64,000 nt of DNA from Kocuria salsicia (GCF_007681555.1 NZ_VELE01000001.1:620001-684000), one strand, 5' to 3'; counted from the stretch's first letter, positions 24,795-33,830 are shown. Made by a program: numbers and translations. Notes: generated by a model from the sequence alone, not told the origin.

Positions 24795-26605
24795 CAACCA
24801 CCGTCACCCGGGCTGGGACCAGCCCCGCCACCGAGGAGAAACCCACACACCTCGGCTGGCTTTTCGCGAGCCTCATGGTCGTCATGCTGCTCGCGTCCCT
24901 CGGCCAGACAATTCTCTCCACCGCCCTGCCCACCATCGTGGGCGACCTCGGCGGCGTGGACCACATGAGCTGGGTCATCACCGGCTACATCCTGGCGTCC
25001 ACCGTGATGATGCCCGTCTACGGCCGCATCTCGGACCTCTTTGGCCGCAAGCCGGTGCTGCTCGCCGCCATTCTCCTGTTCCTCGCGGGTTCCGTGATCG
25101 GCGCGTCCGCCGGGACCATGGGATGGCTCATCACCGCCCGCGTGGTCCAGGGCCTGGGTGGCGGCGGTCTGATGATCCTCGCCCAGACCTCCATCGCGGA
25201 CGTGGTCCCCGCCCGGGACCGCGGCAAGTACATGGGCGTCATGGGCGCCGTGTTCGCGGTGTCCTCCGTGGCCGGGCCGCTGCTCGGCGGCTGGATCACC
25301 GAGGGTCCCGGCTGGCGCTGGGCCTTCTCGTTCAACATCCCGCTGGGCATCCTGGCCATCATCGCGGTGGCCGCGTTCCTGCGCCTGCCCCAGCGCACCC
25401 GGGAGCGCAGCCAGCGGATCGACTACCTTGGCATGGTCCTGCTGGCCGCGGCCACCACGTGCGTGGTGCTCGTGTGCACGTGGGGCGGCACCCAGTACGA
25501 CTGGAACTCCCCCCAGATCCTGTGGCTGTGCGCCACCACCGTGGCCGGCGGCATCGCCTTCGCGGTCGCCGAGACCCGCGCGAGCAGCCCGGTGATCCCG
25601 CTGTCCCTGTTCAAGGACCGCAACTTCACGCTCACCACGCTGTCCGGACTCGCCGTGGGCGTGGCCATGTTCGGCGCGCTGGGCTACATGCCCACCTACA
25701 TCCAGATGGTCAAGGGTGTGGACGCCACCCAGGCCGGTCTGCTCATGACGCCCATGATGGCGTCCCTGCTGATCACCTCGATCGTCTCCGGTCAGGTCGT
25801 CTCCCGCACGGGCCGGTACAAGTTCTTCCCGCTGGTCGGCATGGTGGTCATGGGTGTGGGCCTGTGGCTGCTGTCCACGCTCCAGGTGGACGACTCCACC
25901 TTCAGGATGTGCGCCTACCTGGCCGTGTTCGGCGCGGGCATCGGCCTGAGCATGCAGATCCTCGTGCTGATCGTGCAGAACTCGTTCCCCAACAAGATCG
26001 TGGGCACCGCCACGGCCGCCAGCAACTTCTTCCGTCAGGTCGGTGCCACGGTGGGCTCCGCCGTGGTGGGCTCGCTGTTCATCTCCCGTCTCAAGGACCT
26101 GCTGGCGGAGAACCTGCCCCAGGTTCCCGGGGGCGCGGGAGGTGCCAGCGGCGGCATGAACGCCAACTCCTTCACGCCGCAGAGCGTGCACGCCCTGCCG
26201 CAGATGTTCCGGGACCCCGTCATCCAGTCCTACAACGATGCCCTGCTGCCGATCTTCCTCTACATGATTCCGCTCGCGCTCGTTGCCCTGGTGATGCTCG
26301 CATTCGTGGTGGAGAAGCCGCTGTCCACCCGCGTGGACCGGGAGGTTGTGGAGGCTGACTCCGACGAGCCGGACGCCACCACCGGTCAGCTCGCCGTGGC
26401 CACGGCAACCACGGGCGCCGGCCCGAGCTACGACCCGGCCGCCGCCCCGTCCTCGGCGACGACGGCGCCCGCCTCCGTCGCGCAGGCAGGCACCGGTGCC
26501 ACGTCGTCCACCTCCGACGCCACCCCGACCGAGACACGGGCCGTCGCGAACCACCGCGCGGGACGCTCCCGCCGTCGCCGCTCGGCACCGCGCCACAGGG
26601 CGTGA
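24791..26605 (+). CDS. DHA2-family (14-TM) MFS multidrug efflux transporter
   Basis: A 604-residue transporter. It has the family signature of helix 1 (LGQTILSTALPTIVGDLGG), motif A between helices 2 and 3 (GRISDLFGRKP), motif C in helix 5 (GPLLGGWITEGPGWRW) and fourteen predicted helices. After residue 510 a tail of about 90 residues is disordered and basic at the end (GRSRRRRSAPRHRA). The ATG at 24791 overlaps the TetR stop. It exports drugs or dyes by proton exchange; the substrate is unknown. A strong hairpin terminator follows at 26696. Confidence 0.93.
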   Translation: MTTTVTRAGTSPATEEKPTHLGWLFASLMVVMLLASLGQTILSTALPTIVGDLGGVDHMSWVITGYILASTVMMPVYGRISDLFGRKPVLLAAILLFLAGSVIGASAGTMGWLITARVVQGLGGGGLMILAQTSIADVVPARDRGKYMGVMGAVFAVSSVAGPLLGGWITEGPGWRWAFSFNIPLGILAIIAVAAFLRLPQRTRERSQRIDYLGMVLLAAATTCVVLVCTWGGTQYDWNSPQILWLCATTVAGGIAFAVAETRASSPVIPLSLFKDRNFTLTTLSGLAVGVAMFGALGYMPTYIQMVKGVDATQAGLLMTPMMASLLITSIVSGQVVSRTGRYKFFPLVGMVVMGVGLWLLSTLQVDDSTFRMCAYLAVFGAGIGLSMQILVLIVQNSFPNKIVGTATAASNFFRQVGATVGSAVVGSLFISRLKDLLAENLPQVPGGAGGASGGMNANSFTPQSVHALPQMFRDPVIQSYNDALLPIFLYMIPLALVALVMLAFVVEKPLSTRVDREVVEADSDEPDATTGQLAVATATTGAGPSYDPAAAPSSATTAPASVAQAGTGATSSTSDATPTETRAVANHRAGRSRRRRSAPRHRA

Positions 26606-26695
26606 GCCCGCGGGAGGGCGCACCGACCGGGCCGCGGCACACGCCGTGAGCGCCGCGTCGTCGCCGTCCCGGTAGCGGCAGGCACTGCAACGCAC

Positions 26696-26751
26696 GAAGG
26701 GGCCGGGTGACCGGCCGGGACACACCTCCCGGCTGGCCACCCGGCCCCTTC
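26696..26751. terminator. Bidirectional terminator between MFS and CYTH-CHAD genes
   Basis: Outer arms GAAGGGGCCGGGTG and CACCCGGCCCCTTC (14 bp, perfect) continue through a nearly paired inner stem to the loop ACACACCT. It lies between convergent genes, 91 bp after the MFS stop. The rest of the 288-bp gap holds no gene that I can support. Confidence 0.85.
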
Positions 26752-26893
26752 TGCATGTCTGTGCGCGACGAGTCAGTCCGCGCGTGGTTTCCCGAGCTCC
26801 CCCAGCTGCTCGGACGGTCCCGCGTACCCCCGAGTGCTCTCGGGCGCTGCCTGGGCGCGAGCGTCACCCGCCCCGGTGCTCGGCGGGAAGCAG

Positions 26894-28780
26894 TCAGTGC
26901 TTGCTGGGCAGCGCGTCCCGCAGGTCCTCCACGAGGTCCTCCAGGATCTCGGGCGCCTCGAGCATGCCGTTGCGCAGGTCCGAGAGCTCCAGGCCGTGCA
27001 GCAGCCCCACGGCGTAGCGGTCCCTGCCCGTGCGCTGGAAGCAACGTGCCACGCGGGCGAGCCACTCCTCCATGACGGCGGCATCGGTGATGACCCCGAG
27101 ATCGTCCTGATAGTCCTTGGCGACCGCCGCCGCGCGCACTCGCTTCTTGCCCGCCTTCGCGTGGGCCTGTTGGAGGGCTTCCGACACGTACCGGGCGGAC
27201 TTCGCGGCCTTGCGCGTCTCGTGGAGGATCTCGAAGGAGACCGCAGTCTGCCGCGGGTCCCTGCCCGGCAGGGAGATCCGTTCGCCCACCACCTCGGCCA
27301 TGGTGCTCACGGTGACCTCCCCTGCGTCCTCCGGCACGGGCGTCTCGGCCCTGGCCAGCACGCGGTTCAGTGCGGTCCCCAGCACGGTCCTGGCAAACTT
27401 CTTGGGCGAGTGCCGCGCGGCTTCCTCCGTGAAGCCCTGCCCTGCCGCCAGGTGCCGCAGGTCCTTCAGCAGCTGGAGGTAGGCGGGGCTGTCGAGCTCC
27501 CGGCGCACACCGCGGGCCGCGTCCTCCCCGAGGTGCTCGGCCGCCTCGCGCAGCTCCTGGGCCGCCGCCATGCTCACGAGCCCCGCGGACTGCGCCTGCA
27601 GCAGGGTCTCGAGGCGTTCCCGGGCGACCTCCTGGTCCCGCGCATCCCCCAGCACGCGGGCGAGGAGCTTGAGCCGGTTCTCCAGGTCCTCGGCCACCTC
27701 CTGCGCCACGAAGTCCCGTGATGCCTGCAGCACGCTGCGCAGCGCACGGGAGCGCACCCGCAGCTGGTGCACGGAGTCCTCGGCGCCAAGCCGCACCGCG
27801 AAGTCCCACGCCTGCAGCTCGCCCACCAGCCGGGTCAGCATCCTCGTGAGCACGTCCGCGCCGGTGGGCTGGGCTCCCTCACCCGCGTGCTTCGCGTCGG
27901 ACGCCTTGGTCGCGGCGTCCTTCCCAGAGTCCTTGGTCTTGGACGTCTTCCTGGTCGGCTCCGCAGACTCCCCCGAGTCCTTGCCCCCGCTCTTCTTCTT
28001 GTCCTTCTTGTTCTTCGCCTTCCTGGACTCTTCGGATGACTTCCGCTCCCCGTCCTCGGGAGCCCCCGCGGGCGATGAACCGTCGGCATCCTTCCCGGCA
28101 CCGCGACCGTCCTCGCCCGCCGTCGACTCGACGTGTTCGGGGGTCACGATGCGCACCGCGTCCCCGCCGTCCTGCTCGAGGGCACGGGCGATCTTCGCCA
28201 CGGAGGACGACGGTGTGGCTCCCGCCGCGTACAGCACGGCCTCCACGGCCTCGAAGACCTTGCGGGCCTGCTTCTCCGTGAGGTCGTCCCGGGAGAGCTC
28301 TGCCTCGCACTCGGTCCAGGCACGGGTGATGCCAGCGCGCTCGTCCCGCGCGGTCACGGTGTCGAGGCACAGCTCCGCGTACTGCCCGTCCTCCCCGAGC
28401 ACCGGGTACTCAGTGCGGTGGGTGTCGATCGTGGCCACCGGGGTGAGGTCCTCACCGAGGGTCAGCCCCAGCAGCAGCTTCCGCAGCGCGGCGGGAATCC
28501 GCTCCGGTGCGCTTTTGAGGGGCTCGTAATGCACCTCCCCGCGGACGCTTCCCGCCTGGTACTTCACGTGCCAGCCATCGTCCGCACCACCACGACGACG
28601 CCGCACGGCCACCTTGGCACGTGCCAGCTGCAGGTCCGCGGTGTCGTAGTAGGTGGCACTCATGTCGTGCTCCACGGGCTCGCCCACCGTGAAACGCTCG
28701 AGGTTGTGCAGCTTCAACGCGGGCTTCTGGGGACCGGGGACGTCGTACTTGCGTTCGATCTCAACCTGTTGCGTGACCAT
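26894..28780 (-). CDS. CYTH-CHAD domain protein
   Basis: 628 residues. The CYTH domain (about 1-205) starts VEIERKYDVP, which holds the ExExK motif (Glu7, Glu9, Lys11), and continues with YYDTADLQLARAKVAVRRRRGG. A linker of about 115 residues (about 206-320) is rich in Lys/Asp/Ser (KNKKDKKKSGGKDSGES). The C-terminal CHAD domain (about 320-628) has repeated helical segments with the conserved histidine HQLRVRSRALRSVL. CYTH enzymes hydrolyse or bind triphosphates; CHAD binds polyphosphate. ATG 28780 with RBS AGGGAG is chosen over an upstream ATG at 28816. Confidence 0.92.
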   Translation of the reverse strand: MVTQQVEIERKYDVPGPQKPALKLHNLERFTVGEPVEHDMSATYYDTADLQLARAKVAVRRRRGGADDGWHVKYQAGSVRGEVHYEPLKSAPERIPAALRKLLLGLTLGEDLTPVATIDTHRTEYPVLGEDGQYAELCLDTVTARDERAGITRAWTECEAELSRDDLTEKQARKVFEAVEAVLYAAGATPSSSVAKIARALEQDGGDAVRIVTPEHVESTAGEDGRGAGKDADGSSPAGAPEDGERKSSEESRKAKNKKDKKKSGGKDSGESAEPTRKTSKTKDSGKDAATKASDAKHAGEGAQPTGADVLTRMLTRLVGELQAWDFAVRLGAEDSVHQLRVRSRALRSVLQASRDFVAQEVAEDLENRLKLLARVLGDARDQEVARERLETLLQAQSAGLVSMAAAQELREAAEHLGEDAARGVRRELDSPAYLQLLKDLRHLAAGQGFTEEAARHSPKKFARTVLGTALNRVLARAETPVPEDAGEVTVSTMAEVVGERISLPGRDPRQTAVSFEILHETRKAAKSARYVSEALQQAHAKAGKKRVRAAAVAKDYQDDLGVITDAAVMEEWLARVARCFQRTGRDRYAVGLLHGLELSDLRNGMLEAPEILEDLVEDLRDALPSKH

Positions 28781-28799
28781 GGGGCTCCCTTGTGTGAAA

Positions 28800-28832
28800 C
28801 GCGCCGCGGCCCTCATGGGGTTCCGCGGCGCG
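28800..28832. terminator. Hairpin terminator after the membrane-protein gene
   Basis: CGCGCCGCGG (28800-28809) and CCGCGGCGCG (28823-28832), perfect 10-bp arms, sit between the stop at 28865 and the CYTH-CHAD start. On the minus strand TTTC follows the hairpin. Confidence 0.7.
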
Positions 28833-28864
28833 CAGCTGTCGTCAAGTTGGCTGGTGCAGTGGTG

Positions 28865-29773
28865 TCAGGCCCGGCGTCGCTTGAGGACGTCGTCGAGGTT
28901 CAGGGCAGTGCTCTCCTGTTCGCCGGAGCGCACTGCATCCTTCAGAGTGGTGGACCGCGCGGCGGGCCGGGTGGGCACTCGCAGGGGTTCGGGCTCGTTG
29001 CGCTCGACCACGGGAGCCTGGGTGTACAGCGGCTTGGGAACCGGGACCGGTTCCCACGTGGTGGTGTCCGAACCGGTGGTCCGTGCAACCTTCAGCGCCT
29101 CGGCACGGAGCTCGGCCACCGTGTAGACCCGCTCCGTCGCGCGCTGCCCGGGCTGGTCGTCCGCGCCCGGCATATCCAGCTCCGCATCCGCCGCGCGGGT
29201 CTGCTCGGCGCGGTCCTGGCGGGCCTCGTCCTCGTTGTCGAAGATGGCGTGCTGGGCGGGCGCGGCCACCGGCGCGGCGGTGTGGACGGCGCCGCGGCGC
29301 TTGTCCTCCACAGCCAGGTAGCGCAACCCGGCAACGCACCCTGCACCCAGCAGGAAGAGCACCACGGGAACGGCCCACGAGAGGGCGGTGAAGGGCGCGA
29401 TCAGCGCGGACAGGAGCGCCGCGGCCACCAGAACGGCACCGGTGAGGAACACGATGGTGCGGTCCCACTTGATGCGCAGCCCCGCCAGGGATCCGCTCTG
29501 CAGCGTGGTGGCGGACGGCGCGTGTGCCGATGTCTCCATGACTGGGGTCTCCCGTTCGTGAACCTTGGCCGAGGTAGTGCTCACCACTGTACTGGGCTCG
29601 GGGCCTCTGCGCTCGTGGCTGTGGAGGGAGGGGTCGACCTGGAGGTCAGGAGCCTCCACCTGAGCATGGACGGGGAGGTTCGTCCGCCGCACCACGTGCG
29701 GCGCGAACCACATGACACTCAGCACAATCACGACGGCCAGCACCGCCGAACTGCTCACCCATGACAACCCCAC
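28865..29773 (-). CDS. Membrane protein of unknown function with long cytoplasmic tail
   Basis: About 302 residues. It has an N-terminal helix (AVLAVVIVLSVMWFAPHVV) followed by basic RR, a disordered segment of about 60 residues, a pair of helices (TIVFLTGAVLVAAALLSALIAPFTAL, WAVPVVLFLLGAGCVAGLRYLA) and a C-terminal tail of about 130 residues with acidic stretches ending in LNLDDVLKRRRA. No family is recognised. The start is chosen as GTG 29773, 6 nt after TACTCT; GTG 29758 and an upstream ATG at 29836 are alternatives. Confidence 0.68.
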   Translation of the reverse strand: MGLSWVSSSAVLAVVIVLSVMWFAPHVVRRTNLPVHAQVEAPDLQVDPSLHSHERRGPEPSTVVSTTSAKVHERETPVMETSAHAPSATTLQSGSLAGLRIKWDRTIVFLTGAVLVAAALLSALIAPFTALSWAVPVVLFLLGAGCVAGLRYLAVEDKRRGAVHTAAPVAAPAQHAIFDNEDEARQDRAEQTRAADAELDMPGADDQPGQRATERVYTVAELRAEALKVARTTGSDTTTWEPVPVPKPLYTQAPVVERNEPEPLRVPTRPAARSTTLKDAVRSGEQESTALNLDDVLKRRRA

Positions 29774-29779
29774 CGTGCA

Positions 29780-29785
29780 AGAGTA
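29780..29785 (-). promoter_or_regulatory. Putative -10 box of the membrane-protein gene (leaderless)
   Basis: TACTCT on the minus strand followed by 6 nt (tgcacg) and GTG 29773. A small hairpin, CGGGGA-TAGAT-TCCCCG (29792-29808), lies just upstream. Confidence 0.45.
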
Positions 29786-29984
29786 GGGCAGCGGGGATAG
29801 ATTCCCCGGATGGAATGCGCGTGTTGCCCACATCAATGTAATTCGATGGGGATTTTTTCCTGTCTGGCGCGTTTCACGTCCCTGACCTGGGGCGCAGTGC
29901 CTGCCGCGCGATGTCGTCGTCCCCCATCCTGGTCACACGCCCTTCGTCACAACCCTGCGGGTTGGCGGGGACTCGCCCCCGGGG

Positions 29985-30629
29985 TCAGTGACGCGTGTGG
30001 CGCACGGTGATCCCCTCGTCCTCGCCCGTGAACCGGTGGACCAGACCCTTCGGAACCTCCTCCGCCGTCAGCGCGAAGCTGCGGTGGTCCGCCCAGGAAC
30101 CACCGATGTGCAGGAACCTCTCGCGCAGCCCCTCGTCCCGGAATCCCAGCTTCTCCACCACCCGCAGCGACTTCGCGTTCTCCGGGCGGATGTTGATCTC
30201 CATGCGGTGCAGCCGCAAATGCTGGAAGCAGTAGTCGGTGGCCATGGCCACAGCCATGGGCGCGATGCCCCGCCCGGCCTGCGCACCGTCCACCCAGTAG
30301 CCGAGGGTCGCGGAGCGGAAGGAGCCCAGGGTGATGCCCGAGACCGTCAGCTGCCCCACGAGCTGCGGGCGCCCGTCCTCGGGACGGCGTTCCACGATCA
30401 GCCACGGAAGGCTCTGCCCGCCGCGGGCCTGCTGGCGCAGGAGGCGCACGAACTCACGGTACGACGGCGCGGCGCCGCCCGGCTCGGGATTGCTCGCCTC
30501 CCACGGCTCGAGCCACTGCCTGTTCCGGAAGCGCACCCGGTCCCACTCACCCCGGTCGCCCAGAGCAAGTGGGCGCAGCATCAGCTGCGCCCACTGCACC
30601 GTGACCGGCCACGCGGTCTGCCCGTCCAC
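29985..30629 (-). CDS. GNAT acetyltransferase, RimJ/RimL type
   Basis: A 214-residue acetyltransferase. It has LRPLALGDRGEWDRVRFRN at the start, the acetyl-CoA site GYWVDGAQAGRGIAPMAV, and INIRPENAKSLRVVEKLGF with RFLHIGG. RimJ/RimL relatives acetylate protein N-termini or small amines; the substrate is unassigned. Start GTG 30629 lies 9 nt after the galU stop, so it is probably co-transcribed with galU. Confidence 0.9.
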   Translation of the reverse strand: MDGQTAWPVTVQWAQLMLRPLALGDRGEWDRVRFRNRQWLEPWEASNPEPGGAAPSYREFVRLLRQQARGGQSLPWLIVERRPEDGRPQLVGQLTVSGITLGSFRSATLGYWVDGAQAGRGIAPMAVAMATDYCFQHLRLHRMEINIRPENAKSLRVVEKLGFRDEGLRERFLHIGGSWADHRSFALTAEEVPKGLVHRFTGEDEGITVRHTRH

Positions 30630-30638
30630 GAGGTGGAC

Positions 30639-31547
30639 TCAGTCCGTGAGGGTCTCGGCGTAGTCCTTGATCCAGGTGCGCAGCCCGGGACCGAGGTCCT
30701 CGCGCTCGCACGCCAGCTCGATGTTGGCCTTGAGGTAGGAGAGCTTGTCACCGGTGTCGAAGCGACGGCCCTTGAACACCACGCCGTACATCCCGTGAGC
30801 GGCGTCGCCGCGGTCCGCGACGGTCTGCATGGCGTCGGTCAGCTGGATCTCCCCGCCGCGCCCGGGCGCGGTCTCCTCGAGGATGCCGAAGATTTCCGGG
30901 TGCAGCACGTAGCGGCCGATGATCGCGAGGTTGGAGGGTGCGTCCTCGGGAGCCGGCTTCTCCACCAGACCGTTGACCTGCACGTAGTCCTCCCCCTCGA
31001 CCGCGGTGATGTCCGCGCAGCCGTAGGCGCTGATGCTCTCGTGAGGGACCTCCATGAGGGCCACCACGGAGCCTCCGGTGCGCTCCTGCACGCGGATCAT
31101 CTGGGAGAGCAGATCCTCCTTCTCGTCGATGAGGTCGTCACCGAGCAGCACGGCGAAGGGCTCGTCCCCCACGTGGATCTTGGCACGCAGCACCGCGTGG
31201 CCCAGGCCCTGGGGATCCTGCTGTCGCAGGTAGTGGATCTCGCCCAGATCGGAAGCGTGCTCCACCTCCGAGAGCAGCTTGTCCTTGCCGGACTCCTTCA
31301 GCTGCGCCTCGAGCGCGGGGACGCGGTCGAAGTGGTCCTCGAGCGCCCGCTTGGAGCGTCCCGTGATCATCAGGACGTCGTCCAGCCCGGCGTCGACCGC
31401 TTCCTGGACTACGTACTGGATGGCGGGGCGGTCCACCACCGGCAGCATCTCCTTGGGCATGGCCTTCGTCGCGGGAAGAAAACGGGTGCCCAGGCCCGCG
31501 GCGGGGATGACGGCCTTGTGGACGCGCTTGTTCTCGTGATCACTCAT
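30639..31547 (-). CDS. galU: UTP-glucose-1-phosphate uridylyltransferase
   Basis: A 302-residue enzyme making UDP-glucose from UTP and glucose 1-phosphate for cell-wall and glycan synthesis. It has the nucleotidyltransferase signature PAAGLGTRFLPATKAMPKEM, then VVDRPAIQYVVQEAVDAG, FAVLLGDDLID and VEKPAPEDAPS. Start ATG 31547 has no RBS and lies 6 nt after TACCCT. Longer frames upstream run antisense into the cyclo-ligase gene. It is followed 9 nt later by the GNAT gene. Confidence 0.96.
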   Translation of the reverse strand: MSDHENKRVHKAVIPAAGLGTRFLPATKAMPKEMLPVVDRPAIQYVVQEAVDAGLDDVLMITGRSKRALEDHFDRVPALEAQLKESGKDKLLSEVEHASDLGEIHYLRQQDPQGLGHAVLRAKIHVGDEPFAVLLGDDLIDEKEDLLSQMIRVQERTGGSVVALMEVPHESISAYGCADITAVEGEDYVQVNGLVEKPAPEDAPSNLAIIGRYVLHPEIFGILEETAPGRGGEIQLTDAMQTVADRGDAAHGMYGVVFKGRRFDTGDKLSYLKANIELACEREDLGPGLRTWIKDYAETLTD

Positions 31548-31553
31548 GGAATT

Positions 31554-31559
31554 AGGGTA
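31554..31559 (-). promoter_or_regulatory. Putative -10 box of galU (leaderless)
   Basis: TACCCT on the minus strand followed by 6 nt (aattcc) and the ATG at 31547. Confidence 0.5.
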
Positions 31560-31668
31560 GACGAACACGGCCCGGAACCCCCGGTGCGAGACCCGGGACA
31601 TGCGGGAATGACGGGGGTTTTCGGGGCATGTACTCCCAAGAGCGGACAGTGCCGGAGGGATGGATCGC

Positions 31669-32286
31669 ATGGACGCAGCGGCAGGGACACCCGGTGCCAA
31701 GGCGCGGCTGCGCGCCGAGGTCCTCGAGCGGCGTCGGCGACGCACCGCGGCCGTCCGCGAGCGCGACGAGGTAGGCTTCGCCACCCACCTGTCCGGGGTG
31801 CTGGCGCAGCACGGTACTGGTGATGTCGCCGCCTTCCTCCCGTTGCCCGGCGAACCCCCCGTGCTGCACGGGCTGGAGCGGGCGCACGCAGCGGGGCGCC
31901 GCGTGTGGCTGCCGGTGGTCGAACCGGGGCACCGGCTGAGCTGGGCGCAGTGGCGACCGGACGCTCCCCTCGCACCGGGGAACCTCCCGGGACTGCTCGA
32001 ACCCACCGGACCGCGGCGCGGTCTCGAGGTCTTCGCCACGGTGCGCCTGCTGCTCGTGCCCGTGGTGGCCGTGGACCGCGGCGGGGTGCGGCTCGGCTTC
32101 GGTGGCGGGTACTACGACCGCTTCCTCCCCCTCCTGGCCGGGGCGGGGCGGGAGCCGGAGATCCTGGCCTGCTGCCACGCGGACGAGGTGCTGCCCGCCG
32201 GAACCGTTCCGCGCGAGCCGCACGACGTCGTGCTGCCCGGGGTGCTCACGGAGCGGGGCACGATCCGCTTGGACACCGCGGCCTGA
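31669..32286 (+). CDS. 5-formyltetrahydrofolate cyclo-ligase
   Basis: A 205-residue ATP-dependent enzyme that recycles 5-formyl-THF to 5,10-methenyl-THF. It has the N-terminal basic helix KARLRAEVLERRRRR and the ATP/folate loop VRLGFGGGYYDRFLP near the C-terminus, followed by CHADEVLPAGTVPREPHD. Start ATG 31669 has GGAGGG at 9 nt; ATG 31660 is in frame but the RBS would then be too close. It is divergent from galU. Confidence 0.92.
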   Translation: MDAAAGTPGAKARLRAEVLERRRRRTAAVRERDEVGFATHLSGVLAQHGTGDVAAFLPLPGEPPVLHGLERAHAAGRRVWLPVVEPGHRLSWAQWRPDAPLAPGNLPGLLEPTGPRRGLEVFATVRLLLVPVVAVDRGGVRLGFGGGYYDRFLPLLAGAGREPEILACCHADEVLPAGTVPREPHDVVLPGVLTERGTIRLDTAA

Positions 32287-32365
32287 ACTGGTCCCGGCAG
32301 TGGCCGGGCGGCCGGGCGGAGGCGGTGCCGGGGCCGAACGGAGGGGAGGCGGGGGCCGAACGGCG

Positions 32366-32383
32366 CCCGCACCGCGGTGCGGG
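32366..32383. repeat. 18-bp perfect palindrome before the FmdB gene
   Basis: CCCGCACCGCGGTGCGGG, immediately followed by TAGCAT (32384-32389), a possible -10 box about 46 nt before the fmdB-like start. It could terminate the cyclo-ligase transcript or act as an operator. Confidence 0.5.
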
Positions 32384-32435
32384 TAGCATGTGACGTCGGC
32401 AATCCGCCTCCCCGTCAGCCCTCGAAGGAACACTC

Positions 32436-32825
32436 GTGCCCGTTTACGCCTATGCCTGTAAAGACTGCGGCCATGCTTTCGACATCCGCCAGTCCTTCTC
32501 CGACGACGCCCTGACGGTGTGCCCCGAGTGCGGCGGCCACCTGCGCAAGAAGTTCAACTCGGTGGGCGTGGTCTTCAAGGGCTCCGGCTTCTACCACAAC
32601 GACTCCCGCGCCGACGCGGGCAAGAACGGCGGCTCGTCCTCCGGTGCGGCGTCCGGTTCCGCGTCCTCTGGCTCCGGCGACGGCGCGTCGAGCGGCGGTT
32701 CCGCGAGCTCGGGCTCCGCGAGCTCCGGGGCCTCGAAGGACTCCGGCACGTCCGGCGGATCGGCCTCGAGCAGCAGCACCCCGACGAGCTCCACGGGATC
32801 GGGAAGCTCCACCTCCGGTTCCTGA
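32436..32825 (+). CDS. FmdB-family zinc-ribbon protein with Ser/Gly-rich tail
   Basis: 129 residues. The N-terminal zinc ribbon has two CxxC pairs (CKDCGHAFDIRQSF and CPECGGHLRKKF) and the family end VVFKGSGFYHNDSR. The remaining 75 residues are almost only Ser, Gly, Thr and Ala, low complexity and probably disordered. GTG 32436 has GAAGGA upstream. Function in this group is not known; it is called a putative regulatory protein by homology to FmdB. Confidence 0.9.
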   Translation: MPVYAYACKDCGHAFDIRQSFSDDALTVCPECGGHLRKKFNSVGVVFKGSGFYHNDSRADAGKNGGSSSGAASGSASSGSGDGASSGGSASSGSASSGASKDSGTSGGSASSSSTPTSSTGSGSSTSGS

Positions 32826-33155
32826 CCGCCGCACTGCACCGGTGTCCGGTGCCGTTCGATCTGGGGCCCTGCCCGATCTGCTGCGCGTCGCACCACGACA
32901 TCGCACCACGACGTCGTGGCGCCCGGGCGCCGGGCCCAGCGACGAGGACCGCGCACCAGGAGGCGAGGCGGACAGAGACGCACGGTTCTCCCCGGGCGAG
33001 CGCGTCCCGCAGCGGACGGCATCCCGCAGCGGTGGCGTCCCTGCACGCGGCGAGCGCACTGCAACAGGCGGGCCGGGGCTCCCGTCACGGCGCTCCGCCC
33101 TGCACATGGCACCCGTGCCCCCGGCACAGGTCTGACTTACGGTTAGCGTCCGGGC
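32826..33155. other. 330-bp intergenic stretch with short repeats
   Basis: No gene is supported here. It holds two tandem copies of TCGCACCACGAC (32888-32899, 32901-32912), of which the second overlaps the palindrome CCACGACGTCGTGG (32906-32919), a potential hairpin or binding site. The remainder is unremarkable high-GC DNA. Confidence 0.5.
33144..33149 (+). promoter_or_regulatory. Putative -10 box of the SAF-domain gene (leaderless)
   Basis: TAGCGT followed by 6 nt (ccgggc) and ATG 33156. Confidence 0.4.
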
Positions 33156-33830
33156 ATGAGTTCACGCTCCCGTCCCCGCTATCCCCTGGCACTGCGGCTG
33201 CGCACCGCCGTCCGGCGCCGCCACCGTCTCGTGGCCGCCGCACTGTGCGCCGTGGCACTGACTCTCGTCATCCTCCGCCTCGCGCCGCCCGGCGCCCACA
33301 CCACGACAGTGGTCACGGCCGCCGCAGAGATCCCCGCGGGACACGCCATCGCCGCCAAGGACCTGACCGTCTCCGACTTCCCCGTGGCACTCGCCCCCTC
33401 GGGCGCCTACGCAGCGGTTTCGGACGCGAGCGGACTGACGACGGCGGTCGCGCTGACCACTGGCCAACCCGTCACACCCACCACCGTGCTCGGTCCGGGT
33501 CTCCTCACTGGCCAGCCGCCGGGCACCACCGCGGCCACGGTGCGGGTCGAAGATCCCGCCGTGCTGCGGCACATCCGGCCCGGTGACGTGGTGGACGTGG
33601 TGCACCACTCCGACGAGGGGGCCTCGGGCACGGGGAGCACGGTGGCGAGTGCGGTCACCGTCCTGTGGGCCGCCAGCACGCCTTCAGATGGCGGTGCGTC
33701 CATCCTGTCGTCGGGCGGCTCGGAGGACGACACCGGTCTCGTGGTGCTGGCCGCGGCCCGGGAGACCGCCACCGCGCTCGCCACGCTGGACGGGGCGGGA
33801 CGTGTCTCCCTCGTGCTGGTGTCACCCTGA
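33156..33830 (+). CDS. SAF-domain protein, CpaB/RcpC-like
   Basis: 224 residues. A basic N-terminus and one transmembrane helix (LVAAALCAVALTLVILRLA) are followed by a SAF domain (TVVTAAAEIPAGHAIAAKDLTVSDFPV, GLTTAVALTTGQPVTPTTVLG) and a beta-rich C-terminal part with HIRPGDVVDVVHH. It resembles CpaB, the Flp-pilus periplasmic component, but no other pilus gene is in the window, so it may be a stand-alone envelope protein. It converges on the small gene at 33850. Confidence 0.82.
   Translation: MSSRSRPRYPLALRLRTAVRRRHRLVAAALCAVALTLVILRLAPPGAHTTTVVTAAAEIPAGHAIAAKDLTVSDFPVALAPSGAYAAVSDASGLTTAVALTTGQPVTPTTVLGPGLLTGQPPGTTAATVRVEDPAVLRHIRPGDVVDVVHHSDEGASGTGSTVASAVTVLWAASTPSDGGASILSSGGSEDDTGLVVLAAARETATALATLDGAGRVSLVLVSP

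Noticed and set aside
26220..27809. 529-codon minus-strand frame overlapping the MFS and CYTH-CHAD genes
   Set aside because: Low-complexity Arg/Gly/Pro translation; the real genes have clear domains and a terminator lies in its middle.
32888..32919. Possible CRISPR or phage repeat
   Set aside because: Only two 12-bp tandem units and a palindrome; no spacer structure or cas gene is present.
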